From Achromobacter xylosoxidans (GTDB taxonomy: Bacteria; Pseudomonadota; Gammaproteobacteria; Burkholderiales; Burkholderiaceae_B), in contig NZ_CP061008.1 of assembly GCF_014490035.1 (NCBI RefSeq), forward strand, positions 6,076,001 through 6,140,000: 64,000 nucleotides of DNA, written 5' to 3'. A program made the position numbers and the translations under genes. Each line of letters opens with the position of its first letter. The stretch's first letter is position 1. The notes under the pieces are model-generated. The model searched no databases. It worked only from the letters and a program-made list of their open reading frames with translations, and was not told the origin of the DNA. Shown one piece after another: positions 48,853 through 58,168 of this stretch.

Positions 48853-49542
48853 ATGATTTCTAAGCTTGTTGCAAGCGCGGCGGCCGCCCTGGCGGACGTA
48901 CCCGACGGCGCCACCGTCATGATCGGCGGCTTCGGCACCGCCGGCCAGCCCATGGAACTGATCGACGCCCTGCTGGAGCAGGGCGCGAAGGACCTGGTCA
49001 TCATCAACAACAACGCCGGCAACGGCACCACCGGCCTGGCCGCCCTGCTGGGCGCGAACCGCGTGCGCAAGATCATCTGCTCGTTCCCGCGCCAGGTGGA
49101 TTCGCAGATCTTCGACGGCCTGTACCGCAGCGGCAAGATCGAGCTGGAACTGGTGCCGCAGGGCAACCTGGCCGAGCGCATCCGCGCCGCCGGCGCCGGC
49201 ATCGGCGCATTCTTCACGCCCACCGGCTACGGCACCCCGCTGGCCGACGGCAAGGAAATCCGCGAGATCAACGGCCGCCAGTATGTGCTGGAGTATCCGC
49301 TGCACGCCGACTACGCGCTCATCAAGGCCGAACGCGGCGACCGCTGGGGCAACCTGGTCTACCGCAAGACCGCCCGCAACTTCGGCCCCATCATGGCCAG
49401 CGCGGCGCGCGTGGCCGTGGCGCAGGTGCGCGAAGTGGTTGAACTGGGCGAGCTGGACCCCGAAACCGTCGTGACCCCCGGCATCTTCGTGAAACGCGTC
49501 GTGCAGATCGCAGCCACCCCGGCCGCCAAGGAGCAGCAATGA
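48853..49542 (+). CDS. pcaI: 3-oxoadipate CoA-transferase subunit alpha
   Basis: The 229-residue subunit has the CoA-transferase family I pattern GATVMIGGFGTAGQPMELID, then GNGTTGLAALLGANRVRKII and FFTPTGYGTPLADGKEI. With PcaJ it moves CoA from succinyl-CoA to 3-oxoadipate, the penultimate beta-ketoadipate step. The neighbouring catC and pcaD genes support 3-oxoadipate over acetoacetate. It overlaps pcaJ by 4 bp (ATGA). Confidence 0.9.
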   Translation: MISKLVASAAAALADVPDGATVMIGGFGTAGQPMELIDALLEQGAKDLVIINNNAGNGTTGLAALLGANRVRKIICSFPRQVDSQIFDGLYRSGKIELELVPQGNLAERIRAAGAGIGAFFTPTGYGTPLADGKEIREINGRQYVLEYPLHADYALIKAERGDRWGNLVYRKTARNFGPIMASAARVAVAQVREVVELGELDPETVVTPGIFVKRVVQIAATPAAKEQQ

Positions 49543-50183
49543 GCACCAAACTGACCCGCGACCAGATCGCCGCCCGCGTGGCGCAGGACATTCCTGAAGG
49601 CGCCTACGTGAACCTGGGCATCGGCCTGCCCACGCTCGTCGCCAACCATCTGCCGGCGGACCGCGAAGTCATCCTGCACACCGAAAACGGCATGCTGGGC
49701 ATGGGCCCCGCCCCCGCCAAGGGCGAGGAAGACTACGACCTGATCAACGCCGGCAAGCAGCCCGTGACCGAACTTCCGGGCTGCTCGTTCTTCCATCACG
49801 CCGACTCGTTCGCGATGATGCGCGGCGGCCACCTGGACATCTGCGTGCTGGGCGCCTTCCAGGTGTCGCAGCACGGCGACCTGGCCAACTGGCATACGGG
49901 TGCGCCCGACGCGATTCCCGCCGTGGGCGGCGCGATGGACCTGGCGATCGGCGCCAAGGACGTCTTCGTGATGATGGAACTGCAAACCCGCGAAGGCCAA
50001 AGCAAGCTGGTCGAGGCCTGCACCTATCCGCTGACCGGCGTGCGCTGCGTGTCGCGCGTGTACACCGACGTGGCGGTATTCGACATCCGCGCCGACGGCG
50101 TGACCGTCATCGACATGTTCGGCGACACCACCGCCGACGAGCTGCTGCGCCTGACCGGCCTGCCGCTGAAGTTTTCCCGCTGA
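49539..50183 (+). CDS. pcaJ: 3-oxoadipate CoA-transferase subunit beta
   Basis: The 214-residue subunit carries the active-site motif LHTENGMLGMGPAP with the catalytic glutamate (ENG), then GGHLDICVLGAFQVS. The start MSTKLTRDQIAARVAQDI overlaps pcaI. It completes the heteromeric CoA-transferase. The hairpin after it separates it from catC. Confidence 0.92.
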   Translation: MSTKLTRDQIAARVAQDIPEGAYVNLGIGLPTLVANHLPADREVILHTENGMLGMGPAPAKGEEDYDLINAGKQPVTELPGCSFFHHADSFAMMRGGHLDICVLGAFQVSQHGDLANWHTGAPDAIPAVGGAMDLAIGAKDVFVMMELQTREGQSKLVEACTYPLTGVRCVSRVYTDVAVFDIRADGVTVIDMFGDTTADELLRLTGLPLKFSR

Positions 50184-50198
50184 GTTTTCATGATCCCG

Positions 50199-50219
50199 CG
50201 CTCCGGCTCCGCCGGAGCG
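50199..50219 (+). other. Intercistronic hairpin between pcaJ and catC
   Basis: A 9-bp stem CGCTCCGGC (50199-50207) / GCCGGAGCG (50211-50219) with a TCC loop lies in the 57-bp gap. With no T-run it is likely a processing or stabilising hairpin. Confidence 0.6.
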
Positions 50220-50240
50220 GCATTCCTGGAGAGAGTCATC

Positions 50241-50516
50241 ATGTTGTTCATGGTTCAAATGCAAGTCAATCTTCCCGTCGACATGCCCGCCGAGCGCGCC
50301 GACAAACTGAAGGCCGACGAAAAGGCCCTGGCGCAGCAGCTGCAACGCGACGGCAAATGGAAGAACCTGTGGCGCGTGGCCGGCCGCTACGCCAACGTCA
50401 GCATCTTCGACGTCGAAAGCAACGACGAACTGCACACGCTGCTGTCCTCGCTGCCGCTGTTCCCGTACATGGACATCAACGTCACGGCGCTGGCGCGCCA
50501 CCCCTCGGCAATCTGA
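50241..50516 (+). CDS. catC: Muconolactone delta-isomerase
   Basis: The 91-residue protein matches CatC in size and pattern (MVQMQVNLPVDMP, then LQRDGKWKNLWRVAGRYANV and the ending FPYMDINVTALARHPSAI). It converts muconolactone to 3-oxoadipate enol-lactone, the substrate of PcaD encoded downstream. Start at 50241 follows a GGAGAG ribosome site; the frame is open upstream to 50190. It implies a catechol branch, although catA and catB are not in the window. Confidence 0.93.
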   Translation: MLFMVQMQVNLPVDMPAERADKLKADEKALAQQLQRDGKWKNLWRVAGRYANVSIFDVESNDELHTLLSSLPLFPYMDINVTALARHPSAI

Positions 50517-50529
50517 CCAGGAGCGGCTG

Positions 50530-50826
50530 ATGCCCTACATCATCGAAACCTTCGACAAGCCCGGCCACCAGGAAGTGCGCCAGCAGCATCGCGCCGCGCA
50601 CCTGGAATACCTGGACGCCAACAAGCAGCTGCTGCTGGCCTGCGGCGCCAAGCTGCAGGACGACGGCAAGGACGCCGGCGGCGGCCTGTACATCGTGGCC
50701 CTGGAAACGCGCGAAGCCGCGCAGCAGTTCATCGACGCCGACCCGTTCTCCCTCGCCGACCTGTTCGAGCGCGTGACCATCACGCGCTGGCGCAAGGCCT
50801 ACGTCGACGGCGTCTGCCATCTGTAA
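50530..50826 (+). CDS. YciI-family protein
   Basis: The 98-residue protein has the YciI-like dimeric barrel pattern (YIIETFDKPGHQEVR, RAAHLEYLDANK then DPFSLADLFERVTITRW). It sits 13 bp after catC and 19 bp before pcaD, at a place where beta-ketoadipate operons do not usually carry this family. The fold is shared with muconolactone isomerase and with dehalogenating lactonases, so an isomerase or lactone-binding role is possible but unproven. Confidence 0.8.
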   Translation: MPYIIETFDKPGHQEVRQQHRAAHLEYLDANKQLLLACGAKLQDDGKDAGGGLYIVALETREAAQQFIDADPFSLADLFERVTITRWRKAYVDGVCHL

Positions 50827-50845
50827 TCGCAAGGAATAAACCCGC

Positions 50846-51625
50846 ATGTCTTACGCCGATCTCAGCCAGGCACGGCTGTACTACGTCATCGATGGCCCCG
50901 CCGACGCGCCGGTGCTCGTGCTCTCCAACTCGCTGGGCACCTGCTCCGACATGTGGGCCCGCCAGATTCCCGAACTCAGCAAGCACTTTCGCGTGCTGCG
51001 CTACGACACCCGCGGCCACGGCAAGTCGTCGATCCCCGAAGGCGAATACAGCTTCGAACAACTGGGCAACGACGTCGCCGAGCTGCTGGCGCACCTGAAC
51101 ATCAAGCGCGCGCACTTCTGCGGCCTGTCGATGGGCGGCCCCACCGGCCTGTGGCTGGCGCTGGCGCGCCCCGAACTGCTGGACAAGCTGATCCTGTGCA
51201 ACACCGCCGCGCGCATCGGCTCGGCCGAAGGCTGGAGCGCCCGCATCGCCGCGGTCGCCGAGCAGACCCTGGAAAAGATGGCGCCCACGCTGGTCGAACG
51301 CTGGCTCACCGACAGCTACCGCGCGGCCGAGCCGGGCCTGACCCAGGTGCTGATCGACATGCTGCGCCGCACGCCGGACGCCGGCTACTCGGGCAACTGC
51401 GCCGCGCTGCGCGACGCCGACTTCCGCGAACAGGTGGCCTCGATCAAGGCGCCCACGCTGGTCATCAGCAGCACGCACGACCTGGCCGCCACCCCGGCCC
51501 AGGGCCGCGAACTGGCCGCAGCCATTCCCGGCGCGCGTTACTTCGAAATGAACACCTCCCATATCTCGAACTGGGAACAACCGGAAGTCTTCACCCGCAC
51601 GGTCGTCGACTTCCTGAAGGGGTAA
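50846..51625 (+). CDS. pcaD: 3-oxoadipate enol-lactonase
   Basis: The 259-residue alpha/beta hydrolase has nucleophile S95 in CGLSMGGPTG, the acid in STHDLAATP and His in NTSHISNWEQP, with the N-terminal YDTRGHGKS. It opens the enol-lactone to 3-oxoadipate, which PcaIJ then activates. Start MSYADLSQARLYY follows a weak AAGGAAT ribosome site. It precedes the cyclase-family gene by 5 bp. Confidence 0.93.
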   Translation: MSYADLSQARLYYVIDGPADAPVLVLSNSLGTCSDMWARQIPELSKHFRVLRYDTRGHGKSSIPEGEYSFEQLGNDVAELLAHLNIKRAHFCGLSMGGPTGLWLALARPELLDKLILCNTAARIGSAEGWSARIAAVAEQTLEKMAPTLVERWLTDSYRAAEPGLTQVLIDMLRRTPDAGYSGNCAALRDADFREQVASIKAPTLVISSTHDLAATPAQGRELAAAIPGARYFEMNTSHISNWEQPEVFTRTVVDFLKG

Positions 51626-51630
51626 GCGGC

Positions 51631-52671
51631 ATGCAGCGCTGGAAAAACCGGCCCGAAGGCTCCAACTGGGGCGACTTCGGACCCGACGACCAACTCGGCC
51701 GCCTGAACCTCATCACCGAAGAACAGGTCTTGAAGGGCGCACGCGAGATCCGCGCCGGCAAGACCTTCTGCCTGTCGCTGCCGCTGGACCTGCCCGGCGG
51801 CAACGTGCTCAACCCGCGGCGCCATCCGCCGCAGTTGAGCCCCACGCGCCTGGCGGACACGCCGTACTTGAACTTCCCGCTGCGCAACGTCAACCCGGAC
51901 GCGGTGGACGTGCTGAGCGATGACCAGGTGCTGCTGTCGATGCAGTATTCGACGCAATGGGACGCGCTGGCCCACGTGGGCGCCCTGTTCGACGCCGACG
52001 CCGACGGCAAGCCCGAACTGCGCTACTACAACGGCTACCAAGCCGGCGTGGACGTCATCGGTCCGGCCGATGGCGACCATACCGGCTGCGGCTGCAACAG
52101 CGGCGGCCCGTCGGCGGCGCTGAAGCTGGGCGTGGAAAACCTGGCGCAGAAAGGCATGCAGGGCCGCGGCGTGCTGGTGGACCTGTTGCGCCACTACGGC
52201 CCCGGCCGCACGCTGATCGGCCACGCAGAACTGATGCATGTGCTGGCGACGGACGGCATCAGCGTCGAAGCCGGCGACATGCTGGTGCTGCGCACCGGCT
52301 ACGCCGAAGCGGTGGTCGCCATGAACGGCAAGCCCGACGCCGAAACGCTGCACACCTACGGCGCCGCGCTGGACGGCACCGACCAGGCGCTGCTGCAATG
52401 GATCACGGACAGCGGCATCGCCGCCATCTGCGCCGACAACTACGCCGTGGAAGCCTACCCCGCGCGCGAGCAGACCGGCCCGCGCGCCATGCTGCCGCTG
52501 CATCACCATTGCCTGTTCAAGCTGGGATTGCCGCTGGCGGAACTCTGGTACCTGAAGGACCTGGCGGACTGGCTGCACGCCAACGGCCGCCACCACTTCA
52601 TGCTGACCGCTCCGCCCCTGCGCCTGCCGCATGCCATTGGATCGCCGGTCACGCCGATCGCAACGGTGTAG
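51631..52671 (+). CDS. Cyclase-family (kynurenine formamidase-like fold) hydrolase
   Basis: The 346-residue protein of the PF04199 cyclase family has the subgroup metal motif MQYSTQWDALAHVGAL, in which D and H supply the metal ligands and the usual HxGTHxD reads STQWDALAH. GDMLVLRTGY and a late HHHCLFKLGLPLAELW follow. Members hydrolyse N-formylkynurenine, isatin or lactones/amides. Start at 51631 is 5 bp after pcaD; a longer upstream frame overlaps pcaD. As the last gene of the operon it may feed the pathway. Confidence 0.85.
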   Translation: MQRWKNRPEGSNWGDFGPDDQLGRLNLITEEQVLKGAREIRAGKTFCLSLPLDLPGGNVLNPRRHPPQLSPTRLADTPYLNFPLRNVNPDAVDVLSDDQVLLSMQYSTQWDALAHVGALFDADADGKPELRYYNGYQAGVDVIGPADGDHTGCGCNSGGPSAALKLGVENLAQKGMQGRGVLVDLLRHYGPGRTLIGHAELMHVLATDGISVEAGDMLVLRTGYAEAVVAMNGKPDAETLHTYGAALDGTDQALLQWITDSGIAAICADNYAVEAYPAREQTGPRAMLPLHHHCLFKLGLPLAELWYLKDLADWLHANGRHHFMLTAPPLRLPHAIGSPVTPIATV

Positions 52672-52702
52672 TCGTCCGCGACCAAGCGCCATCACGCAAA
52701 TG

Positions 52703-52729
52703 AAAAGAGCTCCAGACTGGAGCTCTTTT
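52703..52729. terminator. Bidirectional terminator after the pca/cat operon and ubiX
   Basis: A 12-bp stem AAAAGAGCTCCA (52703-52714) / TGGAGCTCTTTT (52718-52729) with a GAC loop sits between two converging genes. It has T-runs on both strands and serves both. Confidence 0.93.
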
Positions 52730-52743
52730 TCATGCAGCCACCG

Positions 52744-53307
52744 CTACTTCATGCCTTCCCAATGCGGTCCGGGCACGATGATATCGAACAGTTCCAATAC
52801 CCGCGCCACGGTGTGGTCCACCATCTCTTCGATGGAGGCGGGCCGGTGATAGAACGCGGGCAGCGGCGGAAACACGATGCCGCCCATTTCGGTGACGGCC
52901 GTCATGTTGCGCAGATGCGCCAGATTGAACGGCGTCTCGCGCACCATCATCACCAGGCGCCGGCGTTCCTTGAGGGTGACGTCGGCGGCGCGGGTGATCA
53001 GGTTATCCGACAGGCCATGGGCCACCGCCGCCAGCGTGCGCATGGAGCACGGCACGATCACCATGCCGGCCGTCTGGAACGCGCCGCTGGCCAGCGTGGC
53101 GCCCACGTCGCGCACGCTGTGCACGTGGTCGGCCAGGGCATAGACATCGTGGCGGCTGACGTCCAGCTCGTGCTTGATGTTCAGCACGCCCGAGGCCGAC
53201 ACCACCAGATGCGTTTCGACATCGTCCACGCCGCGCAATGCCTGCAGCATGCGCACGGCGTACAGGGAGCCCGTGGCGCCCGTGATGCCGATGACCAATC
53301 GCCGCAT
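52744..53307 (-). CDS. ubiX: Flavin prenyltransferase UbiX
   Basis: The 187-residue enzyme makes prenylated FMN, the cofactor for UbiD-type decarboxylases, by prenylating FMN with dimethylallyl phosphate. It has the nucleotide motif GITGATGSLYAVRML at about 7-21, the PCSMRTLAAVAHG signature and the ending MVDHTVARVLELFDI. It is last in the minus-strand block with grxD, prmC, prfA and hemA, and is separated from grxD by 7 bp. Confidence 0.95.
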   Translation of the reverse strand: MRRLVIGITGATGSLYAVRMLQALRGVDDVETHLVVSASGVLNIKHELDVSRHDVYALADHVHSVRDVGATLASGAFQTAGMVIVPCSMRTLAAVAHGLSDNLITRAADVTLKERRRLVMMVRETPFNLAHLRNMTAVTEMGGIVFPPLPAFYHRPASIEEMVDHTVARVLELFDIIVPGPHWEGMK

Positions 53308-53314
53308 GGGCTGA

Positions 53315-53641
53315 TCAGGCCGTTGCGCCGGACTGGTCCAGCAGCGTCTTCAGTTCGCCGGACTCGTTCATCTCGTTCATGATGTCCGAGCCGCCGATGA
53401 ATTCACCGGCCACGTACAGCTGCGGAATCGTGGGCCAGTTGGAGAATTCCTTGATGCCCTGGCGGACTTCGTCGTCCTCCAGCACATTGACGGTGACCAG
53501 CTTCTTCACGCCACAGCCCTTCAGGATCTGAATGGCCTTGCCGGAAAAGCCGCATTGCGGGAACTGGGCGGTGCCCTTCATGAACAGCACGACGGGGTGC
53601 TGGGTCACGGTTTCGCGGATGAATTCTTGAACGTCGCTCAT
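53315..53641 (-). CDS. grxD: Monothiol glutaredoxin
   Basis: The 108-residue protein has the CGFS active site with C30 ([12 protein letters not shown]), then [18 protein letters not shown]. Monothiol Grx4-type proteins handle iron-sulfur clusters. The start at 53641 gives the family N-terminus [12 protein letters not shown]; a longer frame to 53677 has no signal for initiation. It is coupled to the housekeeping block. Confidence 0.95.
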   Translation of the reverse strand: MSDVQEFIRETVTQHPVVLFMKGTAQFPQCGFSGKAIQILKGCGVKKLVTVNVLEDDEVRQGIKEFSNWPTIPQLYVAGEFIGGSDIMNEMNESGELKTLLDQSGATA

Positions 53642-53735
53642 GGTGGTCTCTTGGACAGGCATAACGGAATACGCCAATTATAGGTACAGCAGGAAAATCC
53701 GCCCGGATACCCCGGGCGTCCCGCCGGGAATGCGG

Positions 53736-54560
53736 TCAGGCGGACTGGCGCCCCCCGGAAATACGCTCGATGCCGGCCAGGTCCTGGCGGCTGTGCACGT
53801 CCTGGAATCCAGCCGCGGCCAGCAGGTCCCGCACGGCCTGCGCCTGGTCCCAACCGTGCTCCAGCCACAGGGAGCCGCCCCGTTTCAGGTGGCGGCCGGC
53901 GCCCTGGACGATGCGGGCCAGGTCTTCCAGCCCGCCCGCGCCGTCGGTCAGCGCGCCGCGCGGCTCGAAACGCACGTCGCCCTGGTCCAGGTGCGGGTCG
54001 TCGCAGGCCACGTAGGGCGGATTGGACACGATCAGGTCGAAGCCCTCCCCGGCCGGCACGGCCTCGTACCAACTGCCTTCGACCAGGCGCACGGAGGCGG
54101 CCAGGTCCCAGGCGTTGCCGGCGGCGACCGCCAGCGCGGCCGCGCTGACGTCGGACGCCATCACCCGGGCGTCGCGGCGCGCCAGCGCAATCGAAATGGC
54201 GATCGCGCCGCTGCCGGTGCCCAGATCCAGCACCGCGGGCGCGGCCAGGCCGGCCAGGCATTCCAGCGCGGTCTCCACCAGCACCTCGGTGTCCGGGCGC
54301 GGAATCAGCACGTCCGGGGTCACGCGGAAGCGGTGGCCCATGAATTCGCGGTGGCCCAGCAGATAGGCCATGGGTTCCCCGGCCAGGCGCCGCTGGGCCA
54401 GGGCCTCGTAGGCCGCGGCCGTTTCGGGCAGCAAGGGATCGGTATCGTGCGCCAGCAGCCAGGCGCGCGGCTTGGCCAGCACGTGCTCCAGCAGCATGCG
54501 CACCTCCAGGCGGGGCAGGCGGGCGTCGAGCAGCAGGCTTTTCAGCTGGGGCGGCGTCAT
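53736..54560 (-). CDS. prmC: Peptide chain release factor N5-glutamine methyltransferase
   Basis: The 274-residue SAM methyltransferase carries an N-terminal helical domain, the SAM motif VLDLGTGSGAIAISIAL and the glutamine-binding NPPY. It methylates the GGQ glutamine of RF1 and RF2. The start at 54560 follows prfA by 8 bp, the usual prfA-prmC order. The frame is open upstream but runs through prfA. Confidence 0.95.
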   Translation of the reverse strand: MTPPQLKSLLLDARLPRLEVRMLLEHVLAKPRAWLLAHDTDPLLPETAAAYEALAQRRLAGEPMAYLLGHREFMGHRFRVTPDVLIPRPDTEVLVETALECLAGLAAPAVLDLGTGSGAIAISIALARRDARVMASDVSAAALAVAAGNAWDLAASVRLVEGSWYEAVPAGEGFDLIVSNPPYVACDDPHLDQGDVRFEPRGALTDGAGGLEDLARIVQGAGRHLKRGGSLWLEHGWDQAQAVRDLLAAAGFQDVHSRQDLAGIERISGGRQSA

Positions 54561-54568
54561 GGCCGGTC

Positions 54569-55651
54569 TCAGATGTCGTCGCCCAGGGCCGCCAGCTGCT
54601 CGGCCTGGTGTTCGGAGATCAAGGCGCCGGTCAGCTCTTCCAGGTCGCCTTCCATGATCTGCTGCAGCTTGTACAGCGTCAGGTTGATGCGGTGGTCGGT
54701 CACGCGGCCTTGCGGGAAGTTGTAGGTGCGGATGCGCTCGGAGCGGTCGCCCGAACCGATCAGGCTCTTGCGTTCGGCGGCCTCCTTGCTCTGCCGTTCG
54801 CGGGTTTCCTTGTCCTTCAGGCGAGCGGCCAGCACCTGCATGGCCTTGTCCTTGTTGCGGTGCTGCGAGCGGTCGTCCTGGCATTCCACCACCAGCCCGG
54901 TCGGCAGGTGGGTGATGCGCACGGCCGAATCGGTCTTGTTGATGTGCTGGCCGCCCGCGCCGCTGGCGCGGAAGGTGTCGATGCGCAAATCGCTGGGATT
55001 GATGACGATTTCGGACATCTCGTCCGCTTCGGCCATGATGGCCACCGTGCAGGCCGAGGTATGGATGCGGCCCTGCGCCTCGGTGGCGGGCACGCGCTGC
55101 ACGCGGTGCGCGCCGGACTCGAACTTGAGGCGGCCATAGGCGCCGTCGCCGTCGATGCGCGCGATCACTTCCTTGTAGCCGCCGAGCTCGGAGGCGCTTT
55201 CAGACATCAGCTCCACGCGCCAGCCGCGCTGCTCCGCGTAGCGCGTGTACATGCGCAGCAGGTCGCCCGAGAACAGCGCGCTTTCGTCGCCGCCCGTGCC
55301 GGCGCGGATTTCCAGGAACACGCTGCGTCCGTCGTTGGGATCGCGCGGCAGCAGCAGCAACTGCAATGCGCCTTCCAGCTCCTCGAGCTTGACGCGGCCG
55401 GACTTGATCTCGTCCTCGGCCATGGATTTCAGGTCCGGGTCGGACAGCATTTCTTGCGCCGCGGCCAGATCATCCTCGGTGCGGGCAAAGGCGGTGAACG
55501 CCTCGACCACGGGCTCCAGTTCCGCGCGTTCACGCGAGAGCTTGCGGAAACGGTCCATGTCGGACGCGGTTTCCGGTTCGGCGAGCAATGCGTCGACCTC
55601 GATGAGGCGGTGGCACAGGTGCTCCAGCCGGCTGCGCATGGAAGATTTCAT
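54569..55651 (-). CDS. prfA: Peptide chain release factor 1
   Basis: The 360-residue RF1 has the stop-codon-reading PAT motif ([10 protein letters not shown]) and GGQ motif ([16 protein letters not shown]). Its length equals E. coli RF1. The start at 55651 ([10 protein letters not shown]) is preferred to 55639 by family alignment from memory. It is followed by prmC, its modifying enzyme. Confidence 0.95.
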   Translation of the reverse strand: MKSSMRSRLEHLCHRLIEVDALLAEPETASDMDRFRKLSRERAELEPVVEAFTAFARTEDDLAAAQEMLSDPDLKSMAEDEIKSGRVKLEELEGALQLLLLPRDPNDGRSVFLEIRAGTGGDESALFSGDLLRMYTRYAEQRGWRVELMSESASELGGYKEVIARIDGDGAYGRLKFESGAHRVQRVPATEAQGRIHTSACTVAIMAEADEMSEIVINPSDLRIDTFRASGAGGQHINKTDSAVRITHLPTGLVVECQDDRSQHRNKDKAMQVLAARLKDKETRERQSKEAAERKSLIGSGDRSERIRTYNFPQGRVTDHRINLTLYKLQQIMEGDLEELTGALISEHQAEQLAALGDDI

Positions 55652-55741
55652 GGGGAATGACCAAAAAGAAAAGCGGGAAAGCGGATAGCGGGCGCCCAAA
55701 AGACGAACGCCCGCCAGGAGGCGGGACGTGGGGCAGAGTCG

Positions 55742-57016
55742 CTAACGGCGGGAGTCGCGGCCGGGGAACAGGCGCGGCATCCAGGCAAGCAGCTGCTTGC
55801 GGTCCTCGCCTTCGCTGCGGTTCAGGGCCGCCAGCGGGCCGTGCAGGTACTTCTGCGTCAGGCCGTGGGCCAGTTGTTCCAACACGGCTTCCGGCGATTC
55901 GCCCCGCGCCAGCAGGCGGCGGGCGCGTTCCAGTTCCGCGCTGCGCACGTCTTCGGCGGCCTGGTGCAGGTCGCGGATGACGGGCACCACTTCGCGGGAC
56001 TGCATCCAGTGCATGAAGCCCTGGACGCGGGTTTCGATGATGGCTTCGGCCTGCACCACGGCCGCGCGGCGCGCGTCGGTGCCGGTCTGCACCAGGCGGC
56101 CCAGGTCGTCCACCGAATACAGGTAGACGTCGTCCAGGCGGCCGACCTCGGGTTCGATGTCGCGCGGCACGGCCAGGTCGATCATGACCATGGGGCGGTG
56201 GCGGCGCAGGCGCGTGGCCCGCTCCACCATCCCCAAACCGAGGATGGGCAGGGAGCTTGCCGTACAGGAGACGATGACGTCGAACTCGGACAGGCGGTCC
56301 GTCAGGTCCGACAGCTTCATGGTGCTGGCCGCAAAGCGGTTGGCCAGGACCTCGGCGCGTTCGGCCGTGCGGTTGGCCACCACCATGCTGCGCGGACGCT
56401 GCGCGGCGAAGTGCGTGGCGCACAATTCGATCATTTCGCCCGCGCCGATGAACAGCGTGCGGGCCTGGTCCAGGTTGCCGAACACACGTTCGGCCAGGCG
56501 CACCGCGGCGGCGGCCATGGACACCGACTGCGCGCCGATGGCGGTTTGCGACCGGACTTCCTTGGCCACCGAGAAGGTGCGCTGGAACATCTGGTGCAGC
56601 AAGGTGCCCAGCGACCCGGCTTCGCCGGCCGCGCGCACGGCGTCCTTCATCTGGCCCACGATCTGGGTTTCGCCCAGCACCATGGAGTCCAGGCCACTGG
56701 CCACGCGGAAGGCGTGGCGCACGGCGTCGTCCTGATGATGGCGGTAGAGATGCGGGCGCAGCGTGCCGGCGTCCAGGCGGTTGTAATCGGCCAGCCAGGC
56801 GGGCAGCTGATCGGCCACGTGGCCGTCGGCGGCGCAGTAGATTTCGGTGCGGTTACAGGTGGACAGGATGGCGGCTTCGCGGACCGAGCCGCCGAACGCC
56901 GAACGCAGGCCTTCCAGCGCGGGCTTCACCAGATCGACGGGCATGGAAACGCGTTCGCGGACCGAAACCGGCGCGGACGTGTGATTCAGACCGAAGGCAA
57001 GGACAGCTACCGACAT
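55742..57016 (-). CDS. hemA: Glutamyl-tRNA reductase
   Basis: The 424-residue enzyme makes glutamate-1-semialdehyde for tetrapyrroles. Nucleophile C54 lies in [11 protein letters not shown], with [16 protein letters not shown] and the NADPH-domain motif [16 protein letters not shown]. It is the first gene of the block hemA-prfA-prmC-grxD-ubiX; a TATAAT -10 element lies at 57126-57131. The length matches bacterial HemA. Confidence 0.96.
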   Translation of the reverse strand: MSVAVLAFGLNHTSAPVSVRERVSMPVDLVKPALEGLRSAFGGSVREAAILSTCNRTEIYCAADGHVADQLPAWLADYNRLDAGTLRPHLYRHHQDDAVRHAFRVASGLDSMVLGETQIVGQMKDAVRAAGEAGSLGTLLHQMFQRTFSVAKEVRSQTAIGAQSVSMAAAAVRLAERVFGNLDQARTLFIGAGEMIELCATHFAAQRPRSMVVANRTAERAEVLANRFAASTMKLSDLTDRLSEFDVIVSCTASSLPILGLGMVERATRLRRHRPMVMIDLAVPRDIEPEVGRLDDVYLYSVDDLGRLVQTGTDARRAAVVQAEAIIETRVQGFMHWMQSREVVPVIRDLHQAAEDVRSAELERARRLLARGESPEAVLEQLAHGLTQKYLHGPLAALNRSEGEDRKQLLAWMPRLFPGRDSRR

Positions 57017-57125
57017 GTGGGAAGGATGGCCGGGCCATCCGCGCGTAAGCGTTAAGTACTGCCACTAAGAACGAGGCGCCGCACCGGGGATATACAAACC
57101 TGGATGCAGCGTCAGACCGCTAATC

Positions 57126-57131
57126 ATTATA
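57126..57131 (-). promoter_or_regulatory. TATAAT -10 element upstream of hemA
   Basis: A consensus TATAAT on the minus strand lies 110 bp before hemA, but no good -35 was found at 17-18 bp. The rest of the 301-bp gap to the tRNA holds no recognised feature. Confidence 0.5.
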
Positions 57132-57317
57132 CCCCTGCGGGTAATCCCCAGGCCATTTCACCCCCGGGCCGCGACCCTGGGTCGCACCTTTCGTGCCGTC
57201 CGCCCAACAATTCGGCCCTTGATTCAGGCGACGCCCCGGCAGGGCGGCGAAATATCCAGGGATTTTCTCCCCGACTGGCGCAAGCCTCAAAAATTGTGTA
57301 TAGTTGCGGACTTCGTT

Positions 57318-57393
57318 GGCCTGGTAGCTCAGTCGGTAGAGCAGAGGATTGAAAATCCTTGTGTCGGTGGTTCGATTCCGCCCCAGGCCACCA
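57318..57393 (+). tRNA. tRNA-Phe (GAA), copy 1, CCA encoded
   Basis: 76 nt with a 7-bp acceptor GGCCTGG/CCAGGCC, D-stem GCTC/GAGC, anticodon stem GAGGA/TCCTT with loop TTGAAAA (anticodon GAA), T-stem GGTGG/CCGCC with TTCGATT loop, and a templated CCA. An upstream element ATTGTGTATAGT with -10 TATAGT (57299-57304) is shared with copy 2. Confidence 0.98.
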
Positions 57394-57410
57394 AAAGATT
57401 CAAGCAACGA

Positions 57411-57433
57411 GCCCCGCACAAGCGGGGCTTTTT
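57411..57433 (+). terminator. Terminator of tRNA-Phe copy 1
   Basis: GCCCCGC (57411-57417) / GCGGGGC (57422-57428) with an ACAA loop and five T lie 18 nt past the tRNA. Confidence 0.92.
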
Positions 57434-57484
57434 GCTTTGGTCTGTTGGCTTCTGCCACTTTTGGCGCCCTGATGCCGGCTCATT

Positions 57485-58168
57485 TCATTGGCTGAGACTG
57501 ATCAAGCGCTCCATGATGAGGCCGGCGCGCTCTGGCTCGGCAATAAGACCTGGCAGCACGTTCGCGAAGTCAGGATTCTTGACTAATCGGGCGAATGCAT
57601 CGCCTACGGCTTTGCGCAATTCGACTGGGGCGACGGCCAGTTCTGCGCCCAGTTCCCCACGCCCATCGATGATGTTCAGCACATCTTCCAGGTCATGGCT
57701 GTTTATGAAATCGCCGCCCCCTCGGCTGGCGAAAGCTTCAAGTTTGGTGGCGACAAAGGCCACAGCGCTCATTAGCTTGATCGTGACACCATTTCCCAGA
57801 TCAATGGTGCCCGCAGTCTCGGCCGCGTAGGGATACCAGCGATTGGAAAAGCCCAGGACCTCCGGCTGAATTGGCATAAGGTCAAAGATCACGCCAGATT
57901 TCTTGTGTACCCACCGCCAAATAACATCGCAGCTCACATCGCGCGCAAATCCGCGCGCCGCCACGGCTTCTTCGAAGCGATGGAACCTGGCTCGATTACC
58001 CTCCAGCACGGCATCCACGTCGCGCGTAGCGCGTACGGGGTCGGCCAATGGGTCAGTGATTAGCAAGCCCGCCACGGCGCCCCCGACAAACACGACCTGC
58101 CCCCGCAGTTCGCCCAGTGCCTCGGCGATGCTGCGCAAGTAAGGCAGGTTAGGGTCGTCAGCCCGCAT
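57485..58168 (-). CDS. Nucleotidyltransferase-fold protein of a candidate toxin-antitoxin pair
   Basis: The 227-residue protein has the polymerase-beta NTase signature: GG at 29-30 (VVFVGGAVAG), D50 and D52 (TRDVDAV) and a third acid D96 (VIFDLMPI). This is the spacing of AbiEii-type and DUF6036-type NTases. Such NTases modify tRNA or proteins with nucleotides. Its start overlaps the upstream winged-helix gene by 11 bp, so the two are translationally coupled. Base use is visibly less GC-rich than that of the neighbours, suggesting transfer. The toxin role is inference. Confidence 0.8.
   Translation of the reverse strand: MRADDPNLPYLRSIAEALGELRGQVVFVGGAVAGLLITDPLADPVRATRDVDAVLEGNRARFHRFEEAVAARGFARDVSCDVIWRWVHKKSGVIFDLMPIQPEVLGFSNRWYPYAAETAGTIDLGNGVTIKLMSAVAFVATKLEAFASRGGGDFINSHDLEDVLNIIDGRGELGAELAVAPVELRKAVGDAFARLVKNPDFANVLPGLIAEPERAGLIMERLISLSQ

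Noticed and set aside
57120..57458. A minus-strand reading frame (and its twin at 61311-61541) with GRNRTTDTRIFNP.
   Set aside because: It is antisense to tRNA-Phe; this is a known false gene type and needs no protein explanation.
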